The notes below the pieces were generated by a model. That model did no database searches. It was not told where the DNA came from and was given only the letters and a program-made list of their open reading frames with translations. DNA of 64,000 nucleotides, taken from the NCBI RefSeq assembly GCF_015477805.1, contig NZ_JADLQL010000007.1, positions 186,001 to 250,000 of the forward strand, given 5' to 3'. The stretch comes from Nocardia flavorosea (GTDB lineage: Bacteria > Actinomycetota > Actinomycetes > Mycobacteriales > Mycobacteriaceae). A program made the position numbers and the translations under genes. Positions 43,420 through 51,420 of the stretch are shown here, in pieces (positions within the stretch are counted from its first letter, which is position 1; each line of letters starts with the position of its first letter).

Positions 43420-43426
43420 GGTCAGC

Positions 43427-43870
43427 GTGAGTGACGCGAACCCTTCCGAGGAATCGACCGCCCCGCAACCCGGTACATCGCCCGGCCGGCGGCTCGCCCG
43501 CAACCTGGCGCTCTACACGCTGGCCCGGCTGGTCCTGGTCGCGATACTCACCGCCGTGATCATGGCCGGCGCGTGGGCGATATCGGTGCAGGTGCCGTTG
43601 ATCGTGTCGATCCTGTTCGCCATCGTGATCGCCATGCCGCTCTCGCTCACCCTGTTCAAGGGGCTGCGCGGGCGGGTGAATTCCGATATCGCCGCGGTCG
43701 ACGAACGCCGCCGCCGGGACAAGGCACAGCTGCGGGCCCGGCTCCGGGGCGAATCGGACCCCGCCGGACCGAGCGGCACCGAATCGGGCTCCGCCGGCCC
43801 CGGCGATTCCGGTAAACCGCCGAAGGGTCCGGCCGGGGAGGAAACCGGCGGGACCGGCGGTACGGCGTGA
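43427..43870 (+). CDS. DUF4229 membrane protein
   Basis: A 147-residue protein with two central membrane helices (LVLVAILTAVIMAGAWAISV and PLIVSILFAIVIAMPLSLTL), an N-terminal RNLALYTLARL segment typical of DUF4229, and a charged, Gly/Pro-rich C-terminal tail. It is translationally coupled (GTGA) to the Cds1-like gene. The role is unknown. Confidence 0.8.
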   Translation: MSDANPSEESTAPQPGTSPGRRLARNLALYTLARLVLVAILTAVIMAGAWAISVQVPLIVSILFAIVIAMPLSLTLFKGLRGRVNSDIAAVDERRRRDKAQLRARLRGESDPAGPSGTESGSAGPGDSGKPPKGPAGEETGGTGGTA

Positions 43871-44952
43871 AATCGTGCACTCGCGGTAATCCACGGAACT
43901 GGGCCGATAACGCCGTCCGGCTCATCGACGCCGATGCGCAGCGCAGCGCCGATACCCACCTGCTGCGCTACCCGCTGCCGCCGGAGTGGGATATCCGGCT
44001 GTACCTCAAGGACGAATCGACCCATATCACCGGCAGCCTCAAACACCGGCTGGCGCGGTCGCTGTTCCTGTACGGACTGTGCAACGGGTGGATCACTGAG
44101 GGCACCACCATCGTGGAGGCGTCCTCGGGCTCGACGGCGGTGAGCGAGGCATACTTCGCCAAACTGCTCGGCCTGGATTTCGTGGCGGTGGTACCGGCGG
44201 GTACCTCGCCGCAGAAGATCGCCCTGATCGAAGCGCAGGGCGGGCGATGCCACTATGTGGACCGCCCCCCGGATATGTACACCGAGGCGGCCCGGCTCGC
44301 GGCCGAATGCGGCGGCCATTACCTCGATCAGTTCACCAATGCCGAACGTGCCACCGACTGGCGGGGCAACAACAACATCGCCGAATCGATCTTCGACCAG
44401 CTGCGGCTGGAAACCGATCCCGTCCCCGAATGGATCGTCGTCGGCGCCGGTACCGGCGGTACCAGCGCGACCATCGGCCGCTACCTGCGCTACCGCCGCT
44501 ACGCGACCCGCTTGGCCGTGGTGGACCCGGACAACTCCGCGTTCTACGGCGCCTACGAAACCGGAGTCCGCGGCTACACGACCGGTATGCCTTCCCGGAT
44601 CGAGGGAATCGGACGGCCGCGGATGGAACCCTCGTTCGTTCCCGAGGTCGTGGACCGGATGATCCACGTTCCCGACCCCGCCTCGATCGCCGCGGCACGT
44701 TTCGCCAGTGCCGGACTGGGCCGGAAGGTCGGTGGGTCGACCGGTACCAACTTCTGGGGCGCCTGTGCGCTGATCGCGGAGATGCGGTCGGCCGGCCGCG
44801 GAGGCAGTGTGGTCACGCTGCTGTGCGACGGCGGCGAACGGTACGCGGGCACCTACTACGACGACGATTGGGTCGCCGCTCGGGGCTGGGATCTGGCAGG
44901 TCCCACCGCCGTGCTGGAGGAGTTCGTCGCGACCGGCCGCTGGTCGGGCTGA
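43867..44952 (+). CDS. cds1: PLP-dependent cysteine synthase-family enzyme (Cds1-like cysteine desulfhydrase)
   Basis: A 361-residue type II PLP enzyme. Lys59 in HITGSLKHRLA is the PLP lysine, EASSGSTAVSEAYFA the substrate loop, and VGAGTGGTSATIGRYLR the phosphate cradle. Length and motifs match mycobacterial Cds1 (Rv3684), which releases H2S from cysteine; I prefer that over a biosynthetic cysteine synthase because the N-terminal part (NWADNAVRLIDADAQRSADT) resembles Cds1. Its 3' end is partly duplicated just downstream. Confidence 0.82.
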   Translation: MKSCTRGNPRNWADNAVRLIDADAQRSADTHLLRYPLPPEWDIRLYLKDESTHITGSLKHRLARSLFLYGLCNGWITEGTTIVEASSGSTAVSEAYFAKLLGLDFVAVVPAGTSPQKIALIEAQGGRCHYVDRPPDMYTEAARLAAECGGHYLDQFTNAERATDWRGNNNIAESIFDQLRLETDPVPEWIVVGAGTGGTSATIGRYLRYRRYATRLAVVDPDNSAFYGAYETGVRGYTTGMPSRIEGIGRPRMEPSFVPEVVDRMIHVPDPASIAAARFASAGLGRKVGGSTGTNFWGACALIAEMRSAGRGGSVVTLLCDGGERYAGTYYDDDWVAARGWDLAGPTAVLEEFVATGRWSG

Positions 44953-45096
44953 TACCGGGCTCCGCTGCGGCTCGCCGTCGGGACCTCGGCGCTGCTCGGC
45001 GTTGGGCTCAGTGCTGCTCGGCGCGTTGGTCTCAGGCGTGCCTAGGCGCGGTGGGGCTCAGGTGTGGCTCGGCGTGGGGCTCAGGCGTGGCTCGGC

Positions 45097-45180
45097 ACCG
45101 GTCGCTGGTCCGGCTGGATACCGGGCTCCGCAGCGGCTCGCCGGCAGAATTTCGGCGCTGCTCGCCGGGGTGCCGTTGCG
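45097..45180 (+). repeat. Diverged duplicate of the cds1 3' end
   Basis: Bases from about 45097 (ACCGGTCGCTGGTCCGGCTG, then GATACCGGGCTCCGCAGCGG) repeat 44932-44976 and on to about 45010, which span the last codons of the Cds1 gene and its stop, with scattered substitutions and a one-base indel. This is a small segmental duplication of roughly 80 bases. Confidence 0.7.
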
Positions 45181-45270
45181 CGGCGCTGATCGCCCATGGT
45201 CGGTCTCGCACGTACCGAATTGTGCGGTGAACGGAAGGCGGAGGACCGGGACGTTCGTAGCGGTGCGGTG

Positions 45271-45420
45271 GTCTCGGGTGTTGCTCGGCGTGGTGGGCTG
45301 AAGCGTTGCCCGGCGTGGCGGGCCGAGGTGTTGCCCGGCGTGGCGGGCCGAGGTGTTGCGCGGCGTGGTGGCCTCGGGCGTGCCTGGGCGTGGTGGGCTC
45401 GAGCGTGGCTCGGCGCGGTG
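45271..45420 (+). repeat. Six 25-bp tandem repeats
   Basis: Six consecutive units of exactly 25 bases start at 45271, 45296, 45321, 45346, 45371 and 45396. The type unit begins GGCCGAGGTGTTGC and ends CGGCGTGGCG. Units 3 and 4 differ at two positions and the outer units are more diverged, a pattern typical of an array that expands from the middle. It ends 23 bases before the start of the regulator gene. Confidence 0.85.
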
Positions 45421-45443
45421 GCCGCGCATACGATGACAGCGGT

Positions 45444-48400
45444 ATGGTTCTCGATCCGGACCGCTCGGGCGGCCGATATTCAGCGACGCCGGCGTCGGCG
45501 GACGGTCCGCTCGTGGTCACTCTGCTGGGCCGGATCGCGCTGCGGCGCGACTCCGGACTGGTGGCGGTACCGGGTAAGCGGGCGCGTTCACTGCTGGTCG
45601 CACTGGCCCTGCGGCCCGGCCGGACACGGAGTGCGGCCGCCCTCATCGAAGCAGTCTGGGGTGACGAGCCGCCGCGGGCGCCGGCGAATGCGCTGCACAC
45701 CCAGATCTCCCGGTTGCGGTCGGTGTTACCGGAGGGGGCGCTGGAGGCCGTATCGGGCGGCTACCGGCTCGCGCTCCGGCCGGAACAAGTGGATCTCACC
45801 GCGGTGGCAGAGCTGGCGAGACGGGCGCGGGCTCAGCTGGCGGCCGGTGCGGTGGAGGCGGCGCGGCTGAGCGTCGACCGGGCACGCGCGCTGTGGTCGG
45901 ACGAGCCGGGCGTGGATCTCCCGGCCGGCCCGCCGGCCGACGAACTGTCCGCTGCGGCCGCGGCACAGGCCGAGGTACTGGACGAGGTCGAGCGGGAGGC
46001 CCGGGAGGCGGCGGGTGATCTCGAGGGTGCGATAGCGGTGGCCCGGCGGCAGCTGCGCCGCCGGCCCATCGCCGAGGCGGTCGCGCATACGCTCATGCGG
46101 CTGCTTGCCACGGCCGGTCGCGACAGCGAGGCCCACGCGGTGTTCGCGGAGCTGCGGGCGGCGCTCACCATGGAATTGGGCATAGATCCGGGTCTCGCGA
46201 TCACCGAGTTGAATACCGCCATCTTGCGCGGCCGGTATACCCCGCGGGAGATCTTCTCCGAGTCCGAGTCCGAGTCCGAGTCCGAGTCCGAGTCCGAGTC
46301 CGAGTCCGAGTCCGAGTCCGAGTCCGAGTCCGGGGTCGGGTCGGAGTCTGGGGTCGGGCCGGAGTCCGGGGTCCGGTCCGGGGCAGGGGCGGGCGCAGGC
46401 GGTCGTGCGCCGTCGGTTGTCGGCGTACGGGCGGCGCCCAACGCACTGATCGGCCGGGCGGACGATCTGACCGAACTGTCCCGGTTGCTACGGGGTTCGC
46501 GGGTTGTCACGGTGCTCGGGCCGGGAGGTGCCGGGAAGACCCGGGTCGCTCACGAACTGGCGGTGAGCGAGGCGTACTCCCAGCCGGTAGTGCTGGTGGA
46601 GCTGGCCTCGGTCCGGCCCGGCGATGTGACGGCCGAGGCAGCGGTGGATATCGAATCGGCCACGGCCGCGGCGATGGGACTCGGTGAGGTCCGGCGCGAA
46701 CCGGGACTTCCGGCACCGGGTTCCCGGCCCGATACCCGCCGGCGTTTACGCGACGCGCTCTCGGCCCGGCCGATGCTGTTGGTGCTGGACAATTGCGAGC
46801 ATCTGGTCGAGGCCGCGGCCGCAGTCGTGGCAGATCTGGTGGGTAGCTGCCCGCAGCTCACCGTGCTCACCACCAGCCGGGCGCCGCTGGCGATCACCGC
46901 CGAAACGGTGTATCCCCTGGGGCCGCTGGCCAGCGATGCCGCCGGCTCACCGGCCACCGACTTGTTCCGCGCGCGGGCGCAGGCGGTACGACCGTCTGTA
47001 CGCCTCGATATGGATGTCGTGGCGCGACTGTGCCGCACGTTGGACGGACTTCCACTGGCCATCGAACTCGCCGCCGCCCGGGTGCGGACGATGAGCGTCG
47101 AGGATATCGAGCGGCGGCTGGACCGGCGTTTCGCGTTGCTGCGCAGCGGCGACCGGACATCACCGGAACGCCATCGCACCCTGCATGCCGTGATCGCCTG
47201 GAGCTGGAACCTGCTGGAACCGGAAGAGCAGGTCACACTGCGCCGGATGTGCCGGTTTCCCGGGGGATTCACCCTCGCGGCGGCCGAAACGGTCGCCGGC
47301 GGCGCAGCGGCCGCCGAACGCGCGGTAACGGTCGGTGATTCCATACCTCTGGTTGCTGATTCCGTGGTGGTGGCGGGCGGCTCCGTATCGGTGACGGGTA
47401 GTGCCGGGGCAACGGTCGGCGGCCCCCGGGCGATGGTCGATGGTTCCGCGGCGGGGGTCGGCAGCAGCTCTGTACCGGTGATGGGTGGTTCCAGGGCGAC
47501 GGCCGGCGGTTCCGCGGCGGGGGGCGGCAGCTCCGTGCCGATGATGGACGGTTCCGGGGCGGCAACTGGTGATTCCGGGGCGATGGCCGGTGGTTCGGTG
47601 CCGGTGCCGGCCGATGCCGGGGTGGTGGTCGGTGATATCGCGGCGGCGGTGGAGGGGCTGGTGGGGCAGTCGCTGCTGACGGTTGTCGAGGTCGAGGGTG
47701 CGGGGGTCCGCTATCGGATGCTGGAAACCGTCCGTGAGTTCGGTGAACAAGAGCTCCTTGCCGCGGATACCGGTCCGGGATCGGAAATCGACCTGGTGGA
47801 GACGCGGATGGCAGGCTGGGCGCGGGATTTCGCGGTGCGGATGGCCGAAAGCTATGGCCGCGGCGACGAGCTGGAGCCGGCTCTGACCGTCGCGGCGGAA
47901 CTGGACAATCTGGTCGCTGTACTGCGCCGCGCAGAATCGGCCGGTGACTCGGCGACCATGTACGCGGTCTTCCCGGTCGCGGCCATGCGGTGGGTGATGC
48001 ACGGGGCGAATCTCGAGCTGATGGGATGGATTCCCCGGATGCTGGCGATGGCGCCACCGGCAGGCGCCCGCGGGGTGTATGCGGAACTGGAAATGGCCGG
48101 CCACGCGGTGATCGCATTGCATCTAGCCTTCATGGACGGCAGTCTCCGGCATCTGGCACCGGTGCGGATCCGGGCTCGCAGACTACTGCGTGCCGATACC
48201 GGTCTGCGCGCGCCGCTCCGGTTTATCGGACAGCTGCTGACATGCCCGCCCGATTCGTTTCGGCTCGCTCGCCTGCTGGCGCGGGCGACCCGCTCACCGG
48301 ACCGGCACACCAGATCGCTGGCGCTGATGGCCCGCACCAATATCTGGGAGAACATGGGCCGTATCCACGAGTCGAGCCGGGACGCCCGGGCCGCGGTACC

Positions 48401-49268
48401 GAACTCGGCGGAGAAGGAGGTGTGGAGCCGGGCGATGCTGGCCCAGCATCGGGGTTCGCTGGCCGGGCAGGTCGCGCGGTACCGCGAATCGGTCGCGTTC
48501 TACGAGGAGGCTGCCGAGTTGCTGCACCGGATCCGTGCCTACGAGGAAAGCCTGGAAGTGCATTCGTATCTCGCGGCATCGCTGGCGGGCAGCGGCGAAC
48601 CGGCGCGGGCCCGGCGGGAACTCGCGACCGCGCTGGGCTTCTCGGGGTCCGGTGCGGCGGGCCCGGCGGTGATCGACGATCCGGGGATCCAGCGCAATCA
48701 CCGGCTGTCCACCATTGCCGCCGTATTGGCCGGGATCGAACTCGTCGAAGGTGATATCGACAGCGGACTCGGGCATTTCCGGCGGGCGCTCGAACTGATC
48801 GGCTGGCCGATCCACGAGGCCACACCGGGCCCCGGCCTGCTGCTGACCGGGGCGGCGGCGCTGGCCGCGCATGTGCTGTACGAGCGCGATGATGTGGTCG
48901 TGCGGCTGGTGCCCGAACTCGTCGAGCTGGCGCAGCAGCGGTTCGGTTATGTGCTGGATCTACCGCAGCTGGGGGGAGTGGCCTGTGCCGTCGGCTCAGG
49001 TCTGCTGCTGCTGGGTGAGCAGCGGGCAGCCGGGGTGGAACTGTTGGCGCTGGCGCCGCGGGTGGTGGCCCGGCAGGACTACCCCGTACTGCGCTGGGAC
49101 CGGCATCATGATCTATGGCGCGACCGGATCGAGGCCGGCCGGCTGGATAAGGCTGTCGCCGTCGCGGGTGGGTTGCGCCGCGCCGCGGCGGCCGAACGGA
49201 TTGTGGAACTGGTCCGCGCGGTGGGCGCCCACCGGCCGGGCCCGCCCAGCCGGCCCGCGGCGGGCTGA
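45444..49268 (+). CDS. AfsR/SARP-type regulator with NB-ARC ATPase and TPR-like region
   Basis: A 1274-residue signal-transducing ATPase regulator. An OmpR-like winged helix (about 22-110) and a BTAD domain (about 115-265) mark the SARP family. After a Ser-Glu repeat and a Gly-rich linker comes the NB-ARC ATPase, with Walker A GPGGAGKTRVAHEL near 358 and LLVLDNCEHL as Walker B, then a helical region to the end. A Gly/Ser/Val-rich insertion of about 100 residues (about 625-735) interrupts the part before EGLVGQSLLTVVEVEG. The family controls secondary metabolism and stress genes; no target is evident. ATG 45444 is the first start before DNA-binding homology. Confidence 0.87.
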   Translation: MVLDPDRSGGRYSATPASADGPLVVTLLGRIALRRDSGLVAVPGKRARSLLVALALRPGRTRSAAALIEAVWGDEPPRAPANALHTQISRLRSVLPEGALEAVSGGYRLALRPEQVDLTAVAELARRARAQLAAGAVEAARLSVDRARALWSDEPGVDLPAGPPADELSAAAAAQAEVLDEVEREAREAAGDLEGAIAVARRQLRRRPIAEAVAHTLMRLLATAGRDSEAHAVFAELRAALTMELGIDPGLAITELNTAILRGRYTPREIFSESESESESESESESESESESESESGVGSESGVGPESGVRSGAGAGAGGRAPSVVGVRAAPNALIGRADDLTELSRLLRGSRVVTVLGPGGAGKTRVAHELAVSEAYSQPVVLVELASVRPGDVTAEAAVDIESATAAAMGLGEVRREPGLPAPGSRPDTRRRLRDALSARPMLLVLDNCEHLVEAAAAVVADLVGSCPQLTVLTTSRAPLAITAETVYPLGPLASDAAGSPATDLFRARAQAVRPSVRLDMDVVARLCRTLDGLPLAIELAAARVRTMSVEDIERRLDRRFALLRSGDRTSPERHRTLHAVIAWSWNLLEPEEQVTLRRMCRFPGGFTLAAAETVAGGAAAAERAVTVGDSIPLVADSVVVAGGSVSVTGSAGATVGGPRAMVDGSAAGVGSSSVPVMGGSRATAGGSAAGGGSSVPMMDGSGAATGDSGAMAGGSVPVPADAGVVVGDIAAAVEGLVGQSLLTVVEVEGAGVRYRMLETVREFGEQELLAADTGPGSEIDLVETRMAGWARDFAVRMAESYGRGDELEPALTVAAELDNLVAVLRRAESAGDSATMYAVFPVAAMRWVMHGANLELMGWIPRMLAMAPPAGARGVYAELEMAGHAVIALHLAFMDGSLRHLAPVRIRARRLLRADTGLRAPLRFIGQLLTCPPDSFRLARLLARATRSPDRHTRSLALMARTNIWENMGRIHESSRDARAAVPNSAEKEVWSRAMLAQHRGSLAGQVARYRESVAFYEEAAELLHRIRAYEESLEVHSYLAASLAGSGEPARARRELATALGFSGSGAAGPAVIDDPGIQRNHRLSTIAAVLAGIELVEGDIDSGLGHFRRALELIGWPIHEATPGPGLLLTGAAALAAHVLYERDDVVVRLVPELVELAQQRFGYVLDLPQLGGVACAVGSGLLLLGEQRAAGVELLALAPRVVARQDYPVLRWDRHHDLWRDRIEAGRLDKAVAVAGGLRRAAAAERIVELVRAVGAHRPGPPSRPAAG
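46257..46331 (+). repeat. Hexanucleotide (TCCGAG) array, about 12.5 copies
   Basis: An uninterrupted run of the six-base unit TCCGAG over 75 bases encodes about twelve Ser-Glu dipeptides between the BTAD and NB-ARC domains. Perfect short-unit runs of this length are prone to slippage; because the unit is a multiple of three, changes would alter linker length only. Confidence 0.95.
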
Positions 49269-49286
49269 ACGGGTCCGGGGCGCCGC

Positions 49287-50111
49287 TCAGGCGCGGCGCA
49301 TATACGACCGCACGGTCAGCGGTGCGAAAACCGCGACGATCGCCGCGGCGCCCACCAGCGACCAGACCATATGGATCCCGATATGCCCGGTGTTCATCAG
49401 CTCCCGGCAGGCCCACACCAGATGCGAGACCGGGTTGACGTCAATGAACGCCTGCAACCAGCCCGGCATGGTTTCCTTGGGGACGAAGGCGGGCGAGGCG
49501 AAGGTCAGCGGGAACATCACCAGCATCGAATAGCCCTGCACCGCTGAGGCTTTGTTCGCGATTACGCCGAAGAACGCCCAGATCCAGCTGGTGGCGAACG
49601 AGCAGACGACGACCAGCAGTACGGCCGCCGCCACACCCGCGACATTCGGCCGGTAGCCCATGATCAGGCCCATCACCACGGTCAGCACCGAGGCGATACC
49701 GTAGCGGACCATATCGGCGGTGAGTGCCCCGGACAGCGCCGAGATCCGCGCTATCGGCAGGGATTTGAACCGGTCGAAGACGCCTTTCTCCATATCCTCC
49801 TTCAGCTGTACTCCGGTGACCACCGAGGTCATCACCACGGTCTGCACGAGAATGCCCGGAATGATCACCGGCAGATAGCTCTGGACGTCACCGGAGATGG
49901 CGCCGCCGAAGATATAGGTGAACATCAGCGTGAAGATCACCGGCTGGATGACCACGTCGAAGAGTTGTTCGGGATTGTGCTTGATTTTGAGCAGGCCGCG
50001 ATAGGCCATGGTCAAAGTGTTGTCCACGGTCCGGCGCAGGCCGATCCGTCCGGTCGGTCCGGGTACCGGCGGCACCGGTGTGGTGACGGGTTCGAGGAGG
50101 GTGGTGGTCAT
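49287..50111 (-). CDS. ABC-2 type exporter permease (DrrB-like)
   Basis: A 274-residue membrane subunit with six helices. It has the ABC-2 pattern: amphipathic N-terminus, IQPVIFTLMFTYIFGG, PGILVQTVVMTSVVTGVQLKED-type loop, KEDMEKGVFDRFKSLPI before helix 3, and FPLTFASPAFVPKETMPGWL near the end. The nearest known type is daunorubicin resistance protein DrrB. ATG 50111 overlaps the stop of the ATPase gene, so the two are made together. Confidence 0.9.
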   Translation of the reverse strand: MTTTLLEPVTTPVPPVPGPTGRIGLRRTVDNTLTMAYRGLLKIKHNPEQLFDVVIQPVIFTLMFTYIFGGAISGDVQSYLPVIIPGILVQTVVMTSVVTGVQLKEDMEKGVFDRFKSLPIARISALSGALTADMVRYGIASVLTVVMGLIMGYRPNVAGVAAAVLLVVVCSFATSWIWAFFGVIANKASAVQGYSMLVMFPLTFASPAFVPKETMPGWLQAFIDVNPVSHLVWACRELMNTGHIGIHMVWSLVGAAAIVAVFAPLTVRSYMRRA

Positions 50112-51100
50112 GCCGCTGTCCGTTCGGTATCGGTATCGGCCGGGTGGCCGGTGAGGGTGAGGAAGACCTCGTCGAGGCTGGGTTTGGTCACGCTGATCTC
50201 GTCCACCGCGATATCGCGTTCGCGTAACCGGACCAGTAGTTCGGTGGTGTCGTTGGGATCGGGCAGGGCGGCGGTGAGCCGGCCGGCCTCCGGTGTCGGC
50301 TGCGGTTCGCTGCCCAGTACTTCGGCGATGATCCGGCGGGCGGCGTCGAGTTGGGTGCTCACCGCGAGTGTGAGGTGCAGCGAGGATCCGCCGATCGAGG
50401 ATTTGAGTTCGTCGGCGGTCCCGTCGGCGATCACCCGGCCGTGATCGATCACCGCGATGCGGTCGGCGAGCTGGTCGGCCTCGTCGAGATACTGGGTGGT
50501 GAGCAGCACCGTCGTACCGTCGCGAACGAGTTTGCGGATGGTTTCCCACATCTGGGCGCGGGTGCGCGGGTCGAGTCCGGTGGTGGGTTCGTCGAGGAAA
50601 AGCAGCGGCGGGGTCGCGATGAGGCCCGCGGCCAGGTCCAGCCGGCGGCGCATACCGCCGGAGAAATTCTTCAGCGCTTTTCCGGCGGCCTCGGTGAGTG
50701 CGAATTCTTCGAGGAGTTCGGTGGTCCGGCGGCGGGCCGCGGAGCGGCTCAGCCCGAGGAGCCGGGAGAAGATCATCAGGTTCTCGGTGGCGGTCAGGTC
50801 CTCGTCCACCGATGCGTATTGGCCGGTGACTCCGATGAGCGAGCGGACGACGGACGGTTCGCGCAGAACATCGTGACCGAAGACGTGCGCGCTGCCGTCG
50901 TCGGGCCGCAGCAGCGTGGCGAGCATGCGGATGGTGGTGGTCTTACCGGCGCCGTTCGGCCCCAGGACGCCGTAGACGGAGCCTTGCGGTACCGCCAGGC
51001 TCACTCCGTCGACGGCGCGCTGGGTGCCGAACACCTTGACCAGCCCTTTCGCCTCGATGGCGAGCGGCGCGGCCGATACGTGATTCGTCATGGGGGCCAT
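50108..51100 (-). CDS. ABC exporter ATP-binding protein (DrrA-like)
   Basis: About 330 residues. Walker A GPNGAGKTTTIRML, Q-loop GVTGQYASVDEDLT, signature NFSGGMRRRLDLAAGL, Walker B LLFLDEPTTGLDPRTR and the switch His region (TTQYLDEADQLADR, with Gln in place of the usual His) are visible, and a DrrA-type C-terminal domain ends KPSLDEVFLTLTG. The start could be any of the ATGs at 51121, 51100 or 51091; 51100 follows GGGA at a usable distance. It is divergent from the HTH-ClpN pair. Confidence 0.9.
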   Translation of the reverse strand: MAPMTNHVSAAPLAIEAKGLVKVFGTQRAVDGVSLAVPQGSVYGVLGPNGAGKTTTIRMLATLLRPDDGSAHVFGHDVLREPSVVRSLIGVTGQYASVDEDLTATENLMIFSRLLGLSRSAARRRTTELLEEFALTEAAGKALKNFSGGMRRRLDLAAGLIATPPLLFLDEPTTGLDPRTRAQMWETIRKLVRDGTTVLLTTQYLDEADQLADRIAVIDHGRVIADGTADELKSSIGGSSLHLTLAVSTQLDAARRIIAEVLGSEPQPTPEAGRLTAALPDPNDTTELLVRLRERDIAVDEISVTKPSLDEVFLTLTGHPADTDTERTAA

Positions 51101-51152
51101 GGTTGCTGTCCCGTCTTGCATGGGCCTTGCACGGCGATTGCGGCAGCCTTTC

Positions 51153-51196
51153 GTCAATTTTTGTTGACATCCGGTGGATCGTCAATCAAAATTGAC
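51153..51196. promoter_or_regulatory. Paired palindromic operators over divergent promoters
   Basis: GTCAATTTTTGTTGAC (51153-51168) and GTCAATCAAAATTGAC (51181-51196) are two 16-bp palindromes; one read in reverse complement differs from the other at two positions, and their centres are 28 bases apart. On the plus strand TTGACA (51164-51169), a 17-base spacer and CAAAAT (51187-51192) form a promoter ending six bases before ATG 51199. On the minus strand TTGACG and AAAAAT form a mirror promoter for the exporter. One regulator could silence both directions. Confidence 0.75.
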
Positions 51197-51198
51197 AT

Positions 51199-51420
51199 AT
51201 GACGGAAGCAACCACATTGGCCGCGGCGGCGGGCAGCCCGGACCCCGCGGTGGGGTTACGGGCGGTGCTGGCGCTGCGCAGACTGCTGGACCGGCTCGAG
51301 GCCATCCAGGTCGGCAACGCCCGGGATCAGGGCTGGTCCTGGCAGGCCATCGCCGACGCGCTCGAGGTCAGCAAACAAGCGGTCCATCAGAAGTACAACC
51401 GGAAAGGCAGGAGTCGGTAG
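51199..51420 (+). CDS. Small helix-turn-helix protein, likely local regulator
   Basis: A 73-residue protein. The C-terminal half (GWSWQAIADALEVSKQAVHQKY) is a helix-turn-helix, preceded by a helix LRAVLALRRLLDRLEAIQVG that may dimerise it. There is no Shine-Dalgarno sequence; the ATG sits six bases after a -10 box, so the mRNA is probably leaderless. The ClpN gene begins on the next base after its stop. It is the natural candidate to bind the two palindromes upstream, though this is inferred. Confidence 0.8.
   Translation: MTEATTLAAAAGSPDPAVGLRAVLALRRLLDRLEAIQVGNARDQGWSWQAIADALEVSKQAVHQKYNRKGRSR

Larger units (their letters stand above)
44953..45443. other. Repeat-rich intergenic region before the AfsR-like gene
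   Basis: These 491 bases contain no supported gene. They are built from imperfect repeats: a degenerate 23-25-bp array at about 44990-45096, a diverged copy of the cds1 3' end at 45097-45180, and a regular six-unit 25-bp array at 45271-45420. TACGAT at 45429-45434, nine bases before the ATG of the regulator gene, is a possible -10 box. Frames run open through it only because stop codons are rare at this GC content. Confidence 0.6.

Noticed and set aside
45271..45420. CRISPR array
   Set aside because: The 25-bp units are directly adjacent with no spacers, and no cas gene is in the window.
45306..45443. Upstream extension of the AfsR-like protein by 46 residues
   Set aside because: The extension is only translated 25-bp repeats (ARRGG-type), no start signal supports it, and homology starts after the ATG at 45444.
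47160..48122. 320-residue open frame opposite the AfsR-like gene
   Set aside because: His/Arg/Gly-rich repeats mirror the Gly/Ser-rich coding repeats on the other strand; no independent support.
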